From assembly GCF_031348265.1 (NCBI RefSeq), contig NZ_CP133771.1, forward strand, positions 4,464,001 through 4,528,000: DNA of 64,000 nt. Reading direction: 5' to 3'. The notes under the pieces were generated by a model. It searched no databases and was not told the origin of the DNA. It saw only the letters and a list, made by a program, of their open reading frames with translations. Shown here in pieces: positions 17,277 through 24,777 of the stretch. The stretch is from Streptomyces collinus (GTDB taxonomy: Bacteria > Actinomycetota > Actinomycetes > Streptomycetales > Streptomycetaceae). Both the position numbers and the translations under genes were made by a program. Position 1 is the stretch's first letter. Each line of letters starts with the position of its first letter.

Positions 17277-18716
17277 ATGACCAGGGCTGGAGCTCAGGAC
17301 GAGAGCGGGGCCGCGGCGAGGGACGGGGCGCCGCGCCGGCTGCCCAAGGTGCGTGGCTTCGCCGAATGGCCGGCCGAGGGCTCACCCAAGGACGAGGGCA
17401 AGGCCCTGCGCAAGCGGATCCCGCGCAGCGCGCACGCCACGCTCGACCTGGACGCGTCCCGGCCCGACGCGGTGAGCGCCGTGGAGGAGTCAGGCCGCGG
17501 GCGGCTGCCCGAGCTGGCCCCGCTCCGGGTCGGCCGCATGACCGCCACCCCGTTCGCGTTCCTGCGCGGCGCGGCGGGCCTCATGGCGTACGACCTGGCG
17601 CGCACGCCCATGACCGGGATCCGGGCCCAGATCTGCGGCGACGCCCACGCGGCCAATTTCGGCCTGTACGGCGACGCACGCGGCGGCCTGGTCATCGACC
17701 TGAACGACTTCGACGAAACGGTGCCCGGTCCCTGGGAGTGGGATCTCAAGCGTCTCGTGGCCTCCCTGGTGCTCGCGGGCCGGGTGGCGGGCGCCGACGA
17801 GGACCAGTGCCGCAAGGCGGCGTACGACGCGGCGGGCGCCTACCGCAGAACCATGCGGCTCCTGGCCCGGCTCCCGGTGCTGGACGCGTGGAACGCCATC
17901 GCTGACGAGGAGCTCGTCTCCCACACCGACGCCCATGATCTGCTCGGCACGCTGGAGCGGGTCTCCGAGAAGGCCCGCCACAACACCAGCGGCCGCTTCG
18001 CGGCCAAATCGACCGAGACCACCGAAGACGGCGGGCGCCGATTCGTGGACGCCCCGCCGGTGCTGCGACGGATCCCGGACGCCGAGGCCGCGGCGGTGGC
18101 GGCGTCCCTGGAGGAGTACGTCGGCACCCTGCAGGAGGACCGCCTGCCGCTCCTCGCCCGGTACGCGGTGCACGACGTGGCCTTCCGGGTCGTCGGCACG
18201 GGCAGCGTCGGCACCCGGTCCTACGTCGTGCTGCTCCTCGACCACCGCGGTGAGCCGCTGGTGCTCCAGGTGAAGGAAGCGCGGGCGTCTGCACTGGTGC
18301 CGCATCTGGTGACGGCCGGTTTCGAGGCGCCGGAGGCCGGTCACGAGGGGCGGCGGGTCGTGATGGGCCAGAAGCGGATGCAGGTCGTGAGCGACAACCT
18401 GCTGGGCTGGACGACGGTCGACGGTCTCCCCTTCCAGGTCCGCCAGTTCCGCAACCGCAAGGGCAGCGTCGACCCGGCCGCGCTGGCCGCCGACCAGATG
18501 GACGACTACGGCCGCATGACCGGTGCGCTCCTGGCCCGCGCGCACGCGCACAGCGCCGATCCGCGGCTCATCGCCGGGTACTGCGGGAAGAACGAGGAGC
18601 TGGACGAGGCGATGGCGGACTTCGCCGTGGCCTACGCGGACCGGACCGAGGCAGATCACGCGGAGCTGGTGGCCGGGGTGCGGGCGGGGAAGGTCTCCGC
18701 GGAGGTGGGGGTGTAG
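17277..18716 (+). CDS. DUF2252 family protein
   Basis: A 479-residue cytosolic protein whose ICGDAHAANFGLYGD, VIDLNDFDETVPGPWEWDLKRL and later GYCGKN blocks are the hallmarks of DUF2252. The HxNF and DxD-like residues recall aminoglycoside-phosphotransferase/kinase folds, so phosphotransfer is a guess from family structure and not demonstrated. GGGGGAGG about 10 bases upstream supports the ATG at 17277. It is monocistronic by spacing and marks the right edge of the hormone locus. Confidence 0.85.
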   Translation: MTRAGAQDESGAAARDGAPRRLPKVRGFAEWPAEGSPKDEGKALRKRIPRSAHATLDLDASRPDAVSAVEESGRGRLPELAPLRVGRMTATPFAFLRGAAGLMAYDLARTPMTGIRAQICGDAHAANFGLYGDARGGLVIDLNDFDETVPGPWEWDLKRLVASLVLAGRVAGADEDQCRKAAYDAAGAYRRTMRLLARLPVLDAWNAIADEELVSHTDAHDLLGTLERVSEKARHNTSGRFAAKSTETTEDGGRRFVDAPPVLRRIPDAEAAAVAASLEEYVGTLQEDRLPLLARYAVHDVAFRVVGTGSVGTRSYVVLLLDHRGEPLVLQVKEARASALVPHLVTAGFEAPEAGHEGRRVVMGQKRMQVVSDNLLGWTTVDGLPFQVRQFRNRKGSVDPAALAADQMDDYGRMTGALLARAHAHSADPRLIAGYCGKNEELDEAMADFAVAYADRTEADHAELVAGVRAGKVSAEVGV

Positions 18717-18964
18717 AGCCTGGGGGTCTCGGGTGCGGGGTGGTGCGAGGTGTGGGGTGCAGGTGCGTGCGGCTGCGGGTTGCGGGTTGCCGGTTCTGTG
18801 AGGCGCGCTGTGGTCTGAGGGCTGAGGCGGTGGCGGTGGATCGCCGGTTGTGGCTGATGGCTGTGGCTGGGGCGCGTCGGATGTGGCGCCGTACGTCGGG
18901 TTCGTCCGGCCGGGGCTGCCCTCCGGGGCGTGGGCGGGGCCGGGCCGTCACCTAGGCTGGTCGG
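18717..18964. other. Gene-free G/T-rich spacer
   Basis: 248 bases with a strong G+T bias on the plus strand (repeated GTGCGGG and TGCGGGTTG runs) and no credible open frame or clear promoter. It may hold the promoter of the J-domain gene near its right end. Confidence 0.5.
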
Positions 18965-19816
18965 GTGACGACCCCGGAAGCTGAGCAGGATGGTGGCGAC
19001 GCCGCCCGGCCCGAGGCGCGGCTGGAGCGGGCCGTGCGGGCCGCCGAGCAGGCGTTGATCGAGTACGAGATCGCGGTGGAGACCTTCCGCGTCGAGGTCG
19101 AGAACTTCTCCCGGCTGCACGAACAGAAGCTCGGCCCGATCTACGCCCGGCTCGAGGAGCTGGACGCCCGGATCCTGGAGGCCAGAGCCGCCCGCAGCGG
19201 CGACCCCGCGGACCGGCAGCGGGCGGAGGAGGCCAGGGCCCGGCTCGCCCCGATCCCCGGCGTCGAGGATCTGCTGCACGGCTGGATGGACGGCAGCGGC
19301 CTGTTCCCGGAGGCCTCCGCGATGCTCACGGACCAGCCGGTCCGGCCCCCGCAGCGGGTCCGCCCCAGCGAGGAGGCCCGCAAGCTCTACCGCGACCTCG
19401 CCCGCAAGGCCCACCCGGACCTGGCGCAGGAGGAGAAGGAACGCGCGCGGCGCGAGGAGTTCATCACGCGGGTCAACGCCGCCTACGCCAGGGGCGACGA
19501 GGCCGAGCTGCGTGAACTCGCCGAGGAGTGGGCCAAGGGACCCGAGCTGAAGCGGGGCCCGAGCCGCGCCGAGGAGCTCTACGCCCGGCTCGAATGGCTC
19601 GCCCAGCGCAAGGAGCTGCTCGGCCTGCTCGCCAGGGAACTGGAGGACAGCGCCATCGGCCACATGCTCCAGCTGGCCCCGGACGACCCGGACCGGCTCC
19701 TGGACGAGATCGGGCAGGGGCTGCTCGCCCAGGTCACCGAGCGCGAGACGGAGCTGGCCGCGCTGCTCGGCGAGGGAGAAGGCCAGGGGCAGGACCAGGG
19801 CGAGGGCCAGGTCTGA
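18965..19816 (+). CDS. J-domain-like protein with coiled-coil regions
   Basis: Residues 139-185 (KLYRDLARKAHPDLAQEE... INAAYARGD type) contain an HPD tripeptide between two helices, the defining feature of DnaJ J-domains that stimulate DnaK ATPase. The N-terminal 80 residues are helical with heptad character (VRAAEQALIEYEIAVETFRVEVENF), and the C-terminal third is Glu-rich helix. No zinc-finger or DnaJ C-terminal domains are present, so it is a J-only specialist. The start is GTG at 18965. A role in delivering a client to DnaK is inferred. Confidence 0.72.
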   Translation: MTTPEAEQDGGDAARPEARLERAVRAAEQALIEYEIAVETFRVEVENFSRLHEQKLGPIYARLEELDARILEARAARSGDPADRQRAEEARARLAPIPGVEDLLHGWMDGSGLFPEASAMLTDQPVRPPQRVRPSEEARKLYRDLARKAHPDLAQEEKERARREEFITRVNAAYARGDEAELRELAEEWAKGPELKRGPSRAEELYARLEWLAQRKELLGLLARELEDSAIGHMLQLAPDDPDRLLDEIGQGLLAQVTERETELAALLGEGEGQGQDQGEGQV

Positions 19817-19863
19817 GCCGTGCCCCGGCCGGGGCACGGGCCGGTTCCGGTAGCGTCGGACGC

Positions 19864-20211
19864 ATGAGTTTTGGAGCTGGTGTGCCCACGGTCGCGGTCG
19901 CGGACCTCAAGGACGGCGACTTCCTGCTGGACGTCCGGGAGGACGACGAGTGGAAGGCCGGTCACGCCGAAGGGGCGCTGCACATCCCCATCAGCGAATT
20001 CGTCGCCCGCTACGGCGAGCTGACCGAGGCCGCCCCGCAGGACGGCCGGGTCCATGTGATCTGCCGCTCCGGAGGCCGGTCCGCCCAGGTCACGATGTAT
20101 CTGGCCCAGCAGGGCATCGACGCTGTGAACGTCGATGGCGGCATGCAGGTGTGGGAGGCGGTGGGCCGTCCCGTCGTGACGGACGACGGTCAGCAGGGGT
20201 TCGTCCTCTAG
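19864..20211 (+). CDS. Single-domain rhodanese-like sulfurtransferase
   Basis: 115 residues covering one rhodanese domain: LLDVREDDEWKAGH, AEGALHIPIS, and the active-site loop VICRSGGRSAQ with the persulfide cysteine. Small single-domain enzymes of this type move sulfane sulfur or serve in cyanide/sulfide metabolism. It follows the J-domain gene by 47 bases in the same direction and may share its transcript. Confidence 0.9.
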   Translation: MSFGAGVPTVAVADLKDGDFLLDVREDDEWKAGHAEGALHIPISEFVARYGELTEAAPQDGRVHVICRSGGRSAQVTMYLAQQGIDAVNVDGGMQVWEAVGRPVVTDDGQQGFVL

Positions 20212-20285
20212 ACGGACTCGACCGACTCGACCATCTGACCGACGCGATCGCTGGCCGACTGACCGCCTGCCGCCTGACCGATTAG

Positions 20286-20325
20286 GTCGCCTGAGTCGCC
20301 TGAGTCGCCTGAGTCGCCTGAGTCG
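20286..20325 (+). repeat. Tandem 9-base repeat in the convergent spacer
   Basis: Four perfect copies of GTCGCCTGA (20286-20321) plus a partial fifth, between the convergent rhodanese and acyl-CoA dehydrogenase genes. The preceding 60 bases contain degenerate CGAC/CTGACCG units. Likely a slippage-prone spacer. Confidence 0.85.
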
Positions 20326-20345
20326 CTGGGACCCGCCCGTTCGCC

Positions 20346-21479
20346 TCAGGCCAGTGGGTGGGTCGCCAGGAGGTCGCCCAGGCTCTCTTCGTGTGCCGAG
20401 GCCGGGCCGAGTGACAGTTCCAGGTACTTGGCCCAGGCGTGGTAGCGGTGCAGGGGGTAGTCGACGTCGGCGCCGAAGCCGCCGTGCAGGTGCTGCGCGG
20501 TCTGCACGACCCGGCGTACGCCCTCCGCAGCCCAGATCTTCGCGACGGCCACGTCCCCGGCGGCGGGCAGCGGGCCCGGGGCCCCGGAGGAGATCCGCCA
20601 CGCGGCCTGCCACAGTGTGGCCTCCATGGCGCGCAGGTCGATGTAGCGGTCGGCGGCCTGCACGGCGACGGCCTGGAAGGTCGCGATGGGGAACCCGAAC
20701 TGCTCCCGCTTGCCCGTGTAGTCCCCGGTCATCCGCAGCACGCGCTCCCCAAGGCCGAGGGCCAGCGCGCACGTCCCGGTGGCCAGCAGATCCCGCAGCC
20801 ACTCCCACGCCCCGTCGGCGTCGATCACGTCCCGGGCGGCGAGCCGGGCCGATTCCAGCCGCAGCTCGCCGAGCCGCTCGCCGCTGGTGGAGAACTGCTC
20901 GGCGAGGACGGTTCCCTCGTGGCCGCGCGGCACCAGGGCCAGCACGGTCCGGCCGGTCCCGGTGTGCGCGGGGACGAGCGTGACGTCCGCGTCGTGGGCC
21001 CACGGCACCGCCGTCTGGACACCGTCCAGCACCCAGGTGCCGCCGTCCTGCCGGGCGGTCACGGCCTGCTCGGCCGGGTCGTGGCCGGTGCGGCCGTGCG
21101 CGGCGACGGTCAGCACCATCTCGCCCCGGCCGGCCCGGGCGAGCAGGTCCGCCTTCGCCTCTTCGCCGCCGTAGGCCTGGACGGCCGCCGCTGCCGCGCT
21201 GCTCTCCAGCAGGGGCACCCTGGCCAGGACCCGCGCCGACTCCCGCAGGACCAGGCACAAGGCGATGGCGTCCAGGCCGGCCCCGCCGTACCGGGTGTCG
21301 AGCAGCAGGCTCAGCAGGTCCGCGTCGGCGAGTGTGGCCCACAGGGCCCGGTCGTAGGTATCGGCGACGGCGCCGGGGGTGAGGGCCGGGCTGGGCACGG
21401 CGTCGGGTGCGACCCCGGCGAACACGCCCCTCGCCGCCTCGGCCGCCGCCTGCTGCTCCTCGGTGAAGGTGAAGTCCAC
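20346..21479 (-). CDS. Acyl-CoA dehydrogenase family protein
   Basis: FAD flavoprotein of the acyl-CoA dehydrogenase fold, 377 residues: an N-terminal helical domain (FTFTEEQQAAAEAARGVF), a central beta domain, and a C-terminal helical domain with YTGKREQFGFPIATFQAV and QTAQHLHGGFGADVDYPLHRYH. The usual catalytic Glu near YEGT is not evident, as in the non-catalytic partner or FadE-like subunits of some actinobacterial enzymes. The start is GTG at 21479 after GGAAGGA; no frame upstream looks coding. The substrate is unknown. Confidence 0.85.
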   Translation of the reverse strand: MDFTFTEEQQAAAEAARGVFAGVAPDAVPSPALTPGAVADTYDRALWATLADADLLSLLLDTRYGGAGLDAIALCLVLRESARVLARVPLLESSAAAAAVQAYGGEEAKADLLARAGRGEMVLTVAAHGRTGHDPAEQAVTARQDGGTWVLDGVQTAVPWAHDADVTLVPAHTGTGRTVLALVPRGHEGTVLAEQFSTSGERLGELRLESARLAARDVIDADGAWEWLRDLLATGTCALALGLGERVLRMTGDYTGKREQFGFPIATFQAVAVQAADRYIDLRAMEATLWQAAWRISSGAPGPLPAAGDVAVAKIWAAEGVRRVVQTAQHLHGGFGADVDYPLHRYHAWAKYLELSLGPASAHEESLGDLLATHPLA

Positions 21480-21798
21480 GGTGCCTGTCCTTCCGGCGAT
21501 CCCGGTGAGCTGACGGGGCGTCAAGATAGAACAGGTTCTAGAAGAAGGGAATGGGTGTACGGGCGGGCGCCGTAGGGTGTCACTCTCATGGACGGCCGGC
21601 CGGGGCGGCCTGTGGATAACCTGCGGGGGTCCCCTGTGGACCAGGGGGACCGCGGGTTCGACCGGTCGCGCTCGCCGTACGGTCGGCGTCCGCGGTGTGG
21701 CGACGGCCACGGCCGGACCGGCGGCCAGGGGCTGTGCCCGGGTGGGCGTCCTGAGTACCGTGCCCGTGCCGACGCCGCGCAGTGCCGCGCGGGCGGCA

Positions 21799-21862
21799 CG
21801 ACGCCCTCGCGGCCGGCCGGGCGGACGGAACGACGCCCTCGCGGCCGGCCGGGCGGACGGAA
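21799..21862 (+). repeat. Perfect 32-base tandem duplication
   Basis: The 32-base unit at 21799-21830 is repeated exactly at 21831-21862 upstream of the DUF5819 gene. Since 32 is not a multiple of three, the duplication would break any upstream reading frame, which supports the ATG at 21891 as the gene start. Confidence 0.9.
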
Positions 21863-21890
21863 CGAGACCGGGATCGTGGAACGGGGCGGA

Positions 21891-22760
21891 ATGGACGCGT
21901 ACGACAAGGGCTCGGACGTCCGGCACGGCTCGGACGCCCGGCACGGCCCGGACGCGCCGGACCGGCCGGTCCCGCCCGAGGAGCGGGGCGCGCCGCACGA
22001 GGAGCGGGGCGCGCCGCACGAGGAGCGGGGCGCGCCGGCCGAGTCCGCCCGTCCGGTCGGGCCGTCCGGGCCCCTCGGGGCCCACCCGCTCGGCGAACCC
22101 CGAACCGGTGTCGCCGCGCTCTCCCTCCGCTACCGGATCGCGGTGGCCCTGGCGCTGGCGGTCGTCGCCGTCGGGGTGTGTGTGCATCTGGGGATGACGT
22201 TCCTGCACGTCGCGCCGGCGAATACGGTCACCAAGGCGCACGGCAAGGCCGTGGACGACTGGATCTACCCGGAGTTCGAGCAGAACTGGAAGCTGTTCGC
22301 GCCGAACCCGCTCCAGCAGAACATCTCGATCCAGGTCCGCGCCGGGATCCGGGGGCCGGACGGCAGCCCGTCGACCACCGGCTGGTACGACCTGTCCGCC
22401 GAGGACGGCCGGGCCATCGACAAGAACCTGCTGCCGAGCCACACCCAGCAGAACGAACTGCGCCGCGCCTGGGACTTCTACGTCGCGACGCACGACGGCG
22501 AGAACCGCCCGGTGGGCCTGCGCGGCTCGCTCTCGGAGTCGTATCTGCGCCGGATCATGGTGCTGCGCCTCGACCGTGATGACGCCGTACGGGCCGCGAC
22601 CGGGGGTGCCGGTGTCATCGAGCGGGTGCAGGTCCGCTCCCGGACCAGCAATGTGCCGCCGCCCCGGTGGAGCCGGGAGAAGGTCTCCACGACGCCGTCC
22701 TACCGGGAGCTGCCGTGGTGGAAGGTCCCGCAGGACGAGGCCGCGGGAGGGGTGCGGTGA
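21891..22760 (+). CDS. DUF5819 family membrane protein
   Basis: 289 residues. The first 80 are disordered, Asp/His/Arg/Pro-rich, and include three copies of the heptapeptide EERGAPH (21978-22040). One membrane span follows (YRIAVALALAVVAVGVCVHLGMTF). The extracytoplasmic domain contains the family hallmark WIYPEFEQNWKLFAPNP and ends basic. It overlaps the HTTM gene by GTGA, a conserved pairing that suggests a joint membrane complex. No enzymatic role is known. Confidence 0.85.
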   Translation: MDAYDKGSDVRHGSDARHGPDAPDRPVPPEERGAPHEERGAPHEERGAPAESARPVGPSGPLGAHPLGEPRTGVAALSLRYRIAVALALAVVAVGVCVHLGMTFLHVAPANTVTKAHGKAVDDWIYPEFEQNWKLFAPNPLQQNISIQVRAGIRGPDGSPSTTGWYDLSAEDGRAIDKNLLPSHTQQNELRRAWDFYVATHDGENRPVGLRGSLSESYLRRIMVLRLDRDDAVRAATGGAGVIERVQVRSRTSNVPPPRWSREKVSTTPSYRELPWWKVPQDEAAGGVR

Positions 22761-23968
22761 ACCGCTTCTCGCTGGCCGTCTCGGGCGGTATCGCCCGCGT
22801 CACCGAGGCCGCCCTGGGCCCGTACCAGACGGCCGTCATCCGCATCGGCTTCAGTGCCACGTGGCTGCTGTTCCTGCTCCGCGAGCTACCCCACCGCCAC
22901 GAGCTGTACGGTCCCGACGGCCCCTGGAGCTGGGATCTCGCGCAGCAGCTGATCGCGTCCAACGGCTCCTTCACCGCGCTGATGTGGTCGGACGGCCGGG
23001 TCTGGTTCGAGATCGTCTACGCGCTCGCGGTCCTCTCCAGTGGCCTGCTGATGCTGGGCTGGCGCACCCGCACCATGTCGGTGCTGTTCATGGTCGGCGT
23101 GCTGTCGCTGCAGAACCGCAGCGTCTTCATGGGTGACGGCGGCGACAACGTGCTGCACCTGATGTCGATCTACCTGGTCTTCACGCGGTGCGCCCAGGTG
23201 TGGTCGCTGGACGCCCGGCGGGCTGTGCGGGAGCGGGCGGCACGCGCGCGGGGTGAGCGGGTCACGGACCGGACCGGGCCGGCCCTGTGGGGCGTGCTCG
23301 GGGCCGTGCTGGTCGCGGTCACCCTGGTCGGCCGGTTGCAGGGCGACTGGCTGATACCGGCGCTGCTGTGGACGGTGTGGGTGGCGCAGGCCCTGTGGTG
23401 GCTGGTCGGACGCCGGGCCGGGACCGGTGAGCCGCGGATCCTGCTGGACGTGATCGGCAACGTCGTGCACAACGGCGCCCTGCTCGTGATCATGGCCGAG
23501 GCGTGCCTGATCTACGCGACGGCCGGCTGGTACAAGGTCCAGGGCTCCCGCTGGCAGGACGGCACTGCGGTCTACTACCCGCTCCACCTGGAGTACTTCT
23601 CGCCCTGGCCGGCGCTCGCCGATCTGCTGTCGGCCAGCGGCACGATGGTGATGCTGGTGACCTACGGGACGGTCCTGGTGCAGGTCGCCTTCCCGTTCAC
23701 CCTGTTCAACCGGCGGGTGAAGAACGTGCTGCTGGCGGTGATGATGACCGAGCACGCGGTGATCGCCGTGGTCCTGGGTCTGCCGTTCTTCTCGCTGGCG
23801 ATGATCGCGGCGGACGCGGTGTTCCTGCCGACGGGCTTCCTGCGCCGCCTGGGCGGCCGGGCGGCACGCGCGCGTGACCGGCTCACGCGCCGGGGCGGGC
23901 GGGTGTCCCTGCCCGGGCAGCGGGCCCGGGAGAACCCCGGGGCCGAGCACGTAGGCTCCGGGGCATGA
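22757..23968 (+). CDS. HTTM-domain membrane protein (vitamin K-dependent carboxylase-like transmembrane domain)
   Basis: 403 residues with eight or more hydrophobic spans. HTTM (horizontally transferred transmembrane) domains are shared with the membrane part of gamma-glutamyl carboxylase. Blocks such as FSATWLLFLLRELPHRHELYGPDGPW, GDGGDNVLHLMSIYL and YATAGWYKVQGSRWQDG are typical. It overlaps both neighbours by four bases (GTGA with DUF5819, ATGA with the methyltransferase). The biochemical activity of bacterial HTTM proteins is unproven. Confidence 0.86.
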   Translation: MNRFSLAVSGGIARVTEAALGPYQTAVIRIGFSATWLLFLLRELPHRHELYGPDGPWSWDLAQQLIASNGSFTALMWSDGRVWFEIVYALAVLSSGLLMLGWRTRTMSVLFMVGVLSLQNRSVFMGDGGDNVLHLMSIYLVFTRCAQVWSLDARRAVRERAARARGERVTDRTGPALWGVLGAVLVAVTLVGRLQGDWLIPALLWTVWVAQALWWLVGRRAGTGEPRILLDVIGNVVHNGALLVIMAEACLIYATAGWYKVQGSRWQDGTAVYYPLHLEYFSPWPALADLLSASGTMVMLVTYGTVLVQVAFPFTLFNRRVKNVLLAVMMTEHAVIAVVLGLPFFSLAMIAADAVFLPTGFLRRLGGRAARARDRLTRRGGRVSLPGQRARENPGAEHVGSGA

Positions 23969-24732
23969 CCGACCCCGTGACCCGCTGGCACCGGCTCGCC
24001 GGCGACACCGTCCTGCTCGACGGGTTCCACGCCCTCAAGCACGCGCTGCGTTTCGGAGCCGAGGTGCCGGTGGCGGTCACCGCGGACCGGGCCGCCGCAC
24101 TGGCCCTCGCCGAGGAGCTGGCCCCGGACGTCCGGGACGCGCTGGCCGGGCTGCTGACGGAGGTGCCGTACGCGACGTACACGTCGTTCGTGCCGCGCCC
24201 GCACCCGACGGCGGTGGCCGCGCTGGCGGTACGGCCCTCCCGTGAGTCCAGCCTCGCGAAGCTGGCCCACACGCCCCGCACGACCCCGGTCGTGGTCCTC
24301 GACCACCCGCGCAACCTCGGCAACGCGGGGGCGGTGATCCGCCTGGCCGCCGGTTTCGGGGCGACCGGTGTGGTGACGACCGGGACGATGGACCCCTGGC
24401 ACCCGACGGTCGTGCGGGGCGGGGCGGGGCTGCACTTCGCGACGACGGTGGAGCGGCTGACCGCCGAGGAGCTGCCGCCGGGCCCGCTGTTCGCCCTGGA
24501 CCCGGAGGGCGACGACATCCGGGGCGTCAAGCTCCCGGACGACGCCGTCCTCGCGTTCGGCTCCGAGCGCACGGGTCTGTCGGCCGAGCTGCGCGCCCGG
24601 GCCGGTCACCTGCTGTCCCTGCCGATGCGCCCCCAGGTCAGCAGCTACAACCTGGCGACGAGCGTGGCGATGACGCTGTACCACTGGAGCTGCGGGGCGC
24701 CCCTTCAGGGGCGCGGGGAACCGCGCGAGTAA
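23965..24732 (+). CDS. TrmH/SpoU-family RNA 2'-O-methyltransferase
   Basis: 255 residues with the knotted SPOUT fold motifs: motif 1 HPRNLGNAGAVIRLAAGFG, motif 2 FGSERTGLS, motif 3 LPMRPQVSSYNLATSVAMTLY. These bind S-adenosylmethionine and methylate a ribose of tRNA or rRNA. It ends a three-gene overlapping run after DUF5819 and HTTM; coupling of an RNA methylase to membrane proteins is probably expression-related only. The target nucleotide cannot be read from the sequence. Confidence 0.9.
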   Translation: MTDPVTRWHRLAGDTVLLDGFHALKHALRFGAEVPVAVTADRAAALALAEELAPDVRDALAGLLTEVPYATYTSFVPRPHPTAVAALAVRPSRESSLAKLAHTPRTTPVVVLDHPRNLGNAGAVIRLAAGFGATGVVTTGTMDPWHPTVVRGGAGLHFATTVERLTAEELPPGPLFALDPEGDDIRGVKLPDDAVLAFGSERTGLSAELRARAGHLLSLPMRPQVSSYNLATSVAMTLYHWSCGAPLQGRGEPRE

Positions 24733-24777
24733 CCACGACGCACCGGCACCCGCGCAAGCGACCGCACCCCCGAGCGC

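Noticed and set aside
18720..18964. Possible small RNA in the G/T-rich spacer
   Set aside because: Composition is biased, but no promoter-terminator pair or stable structure was visible, so nothing beyond a biased spacer can be supported.
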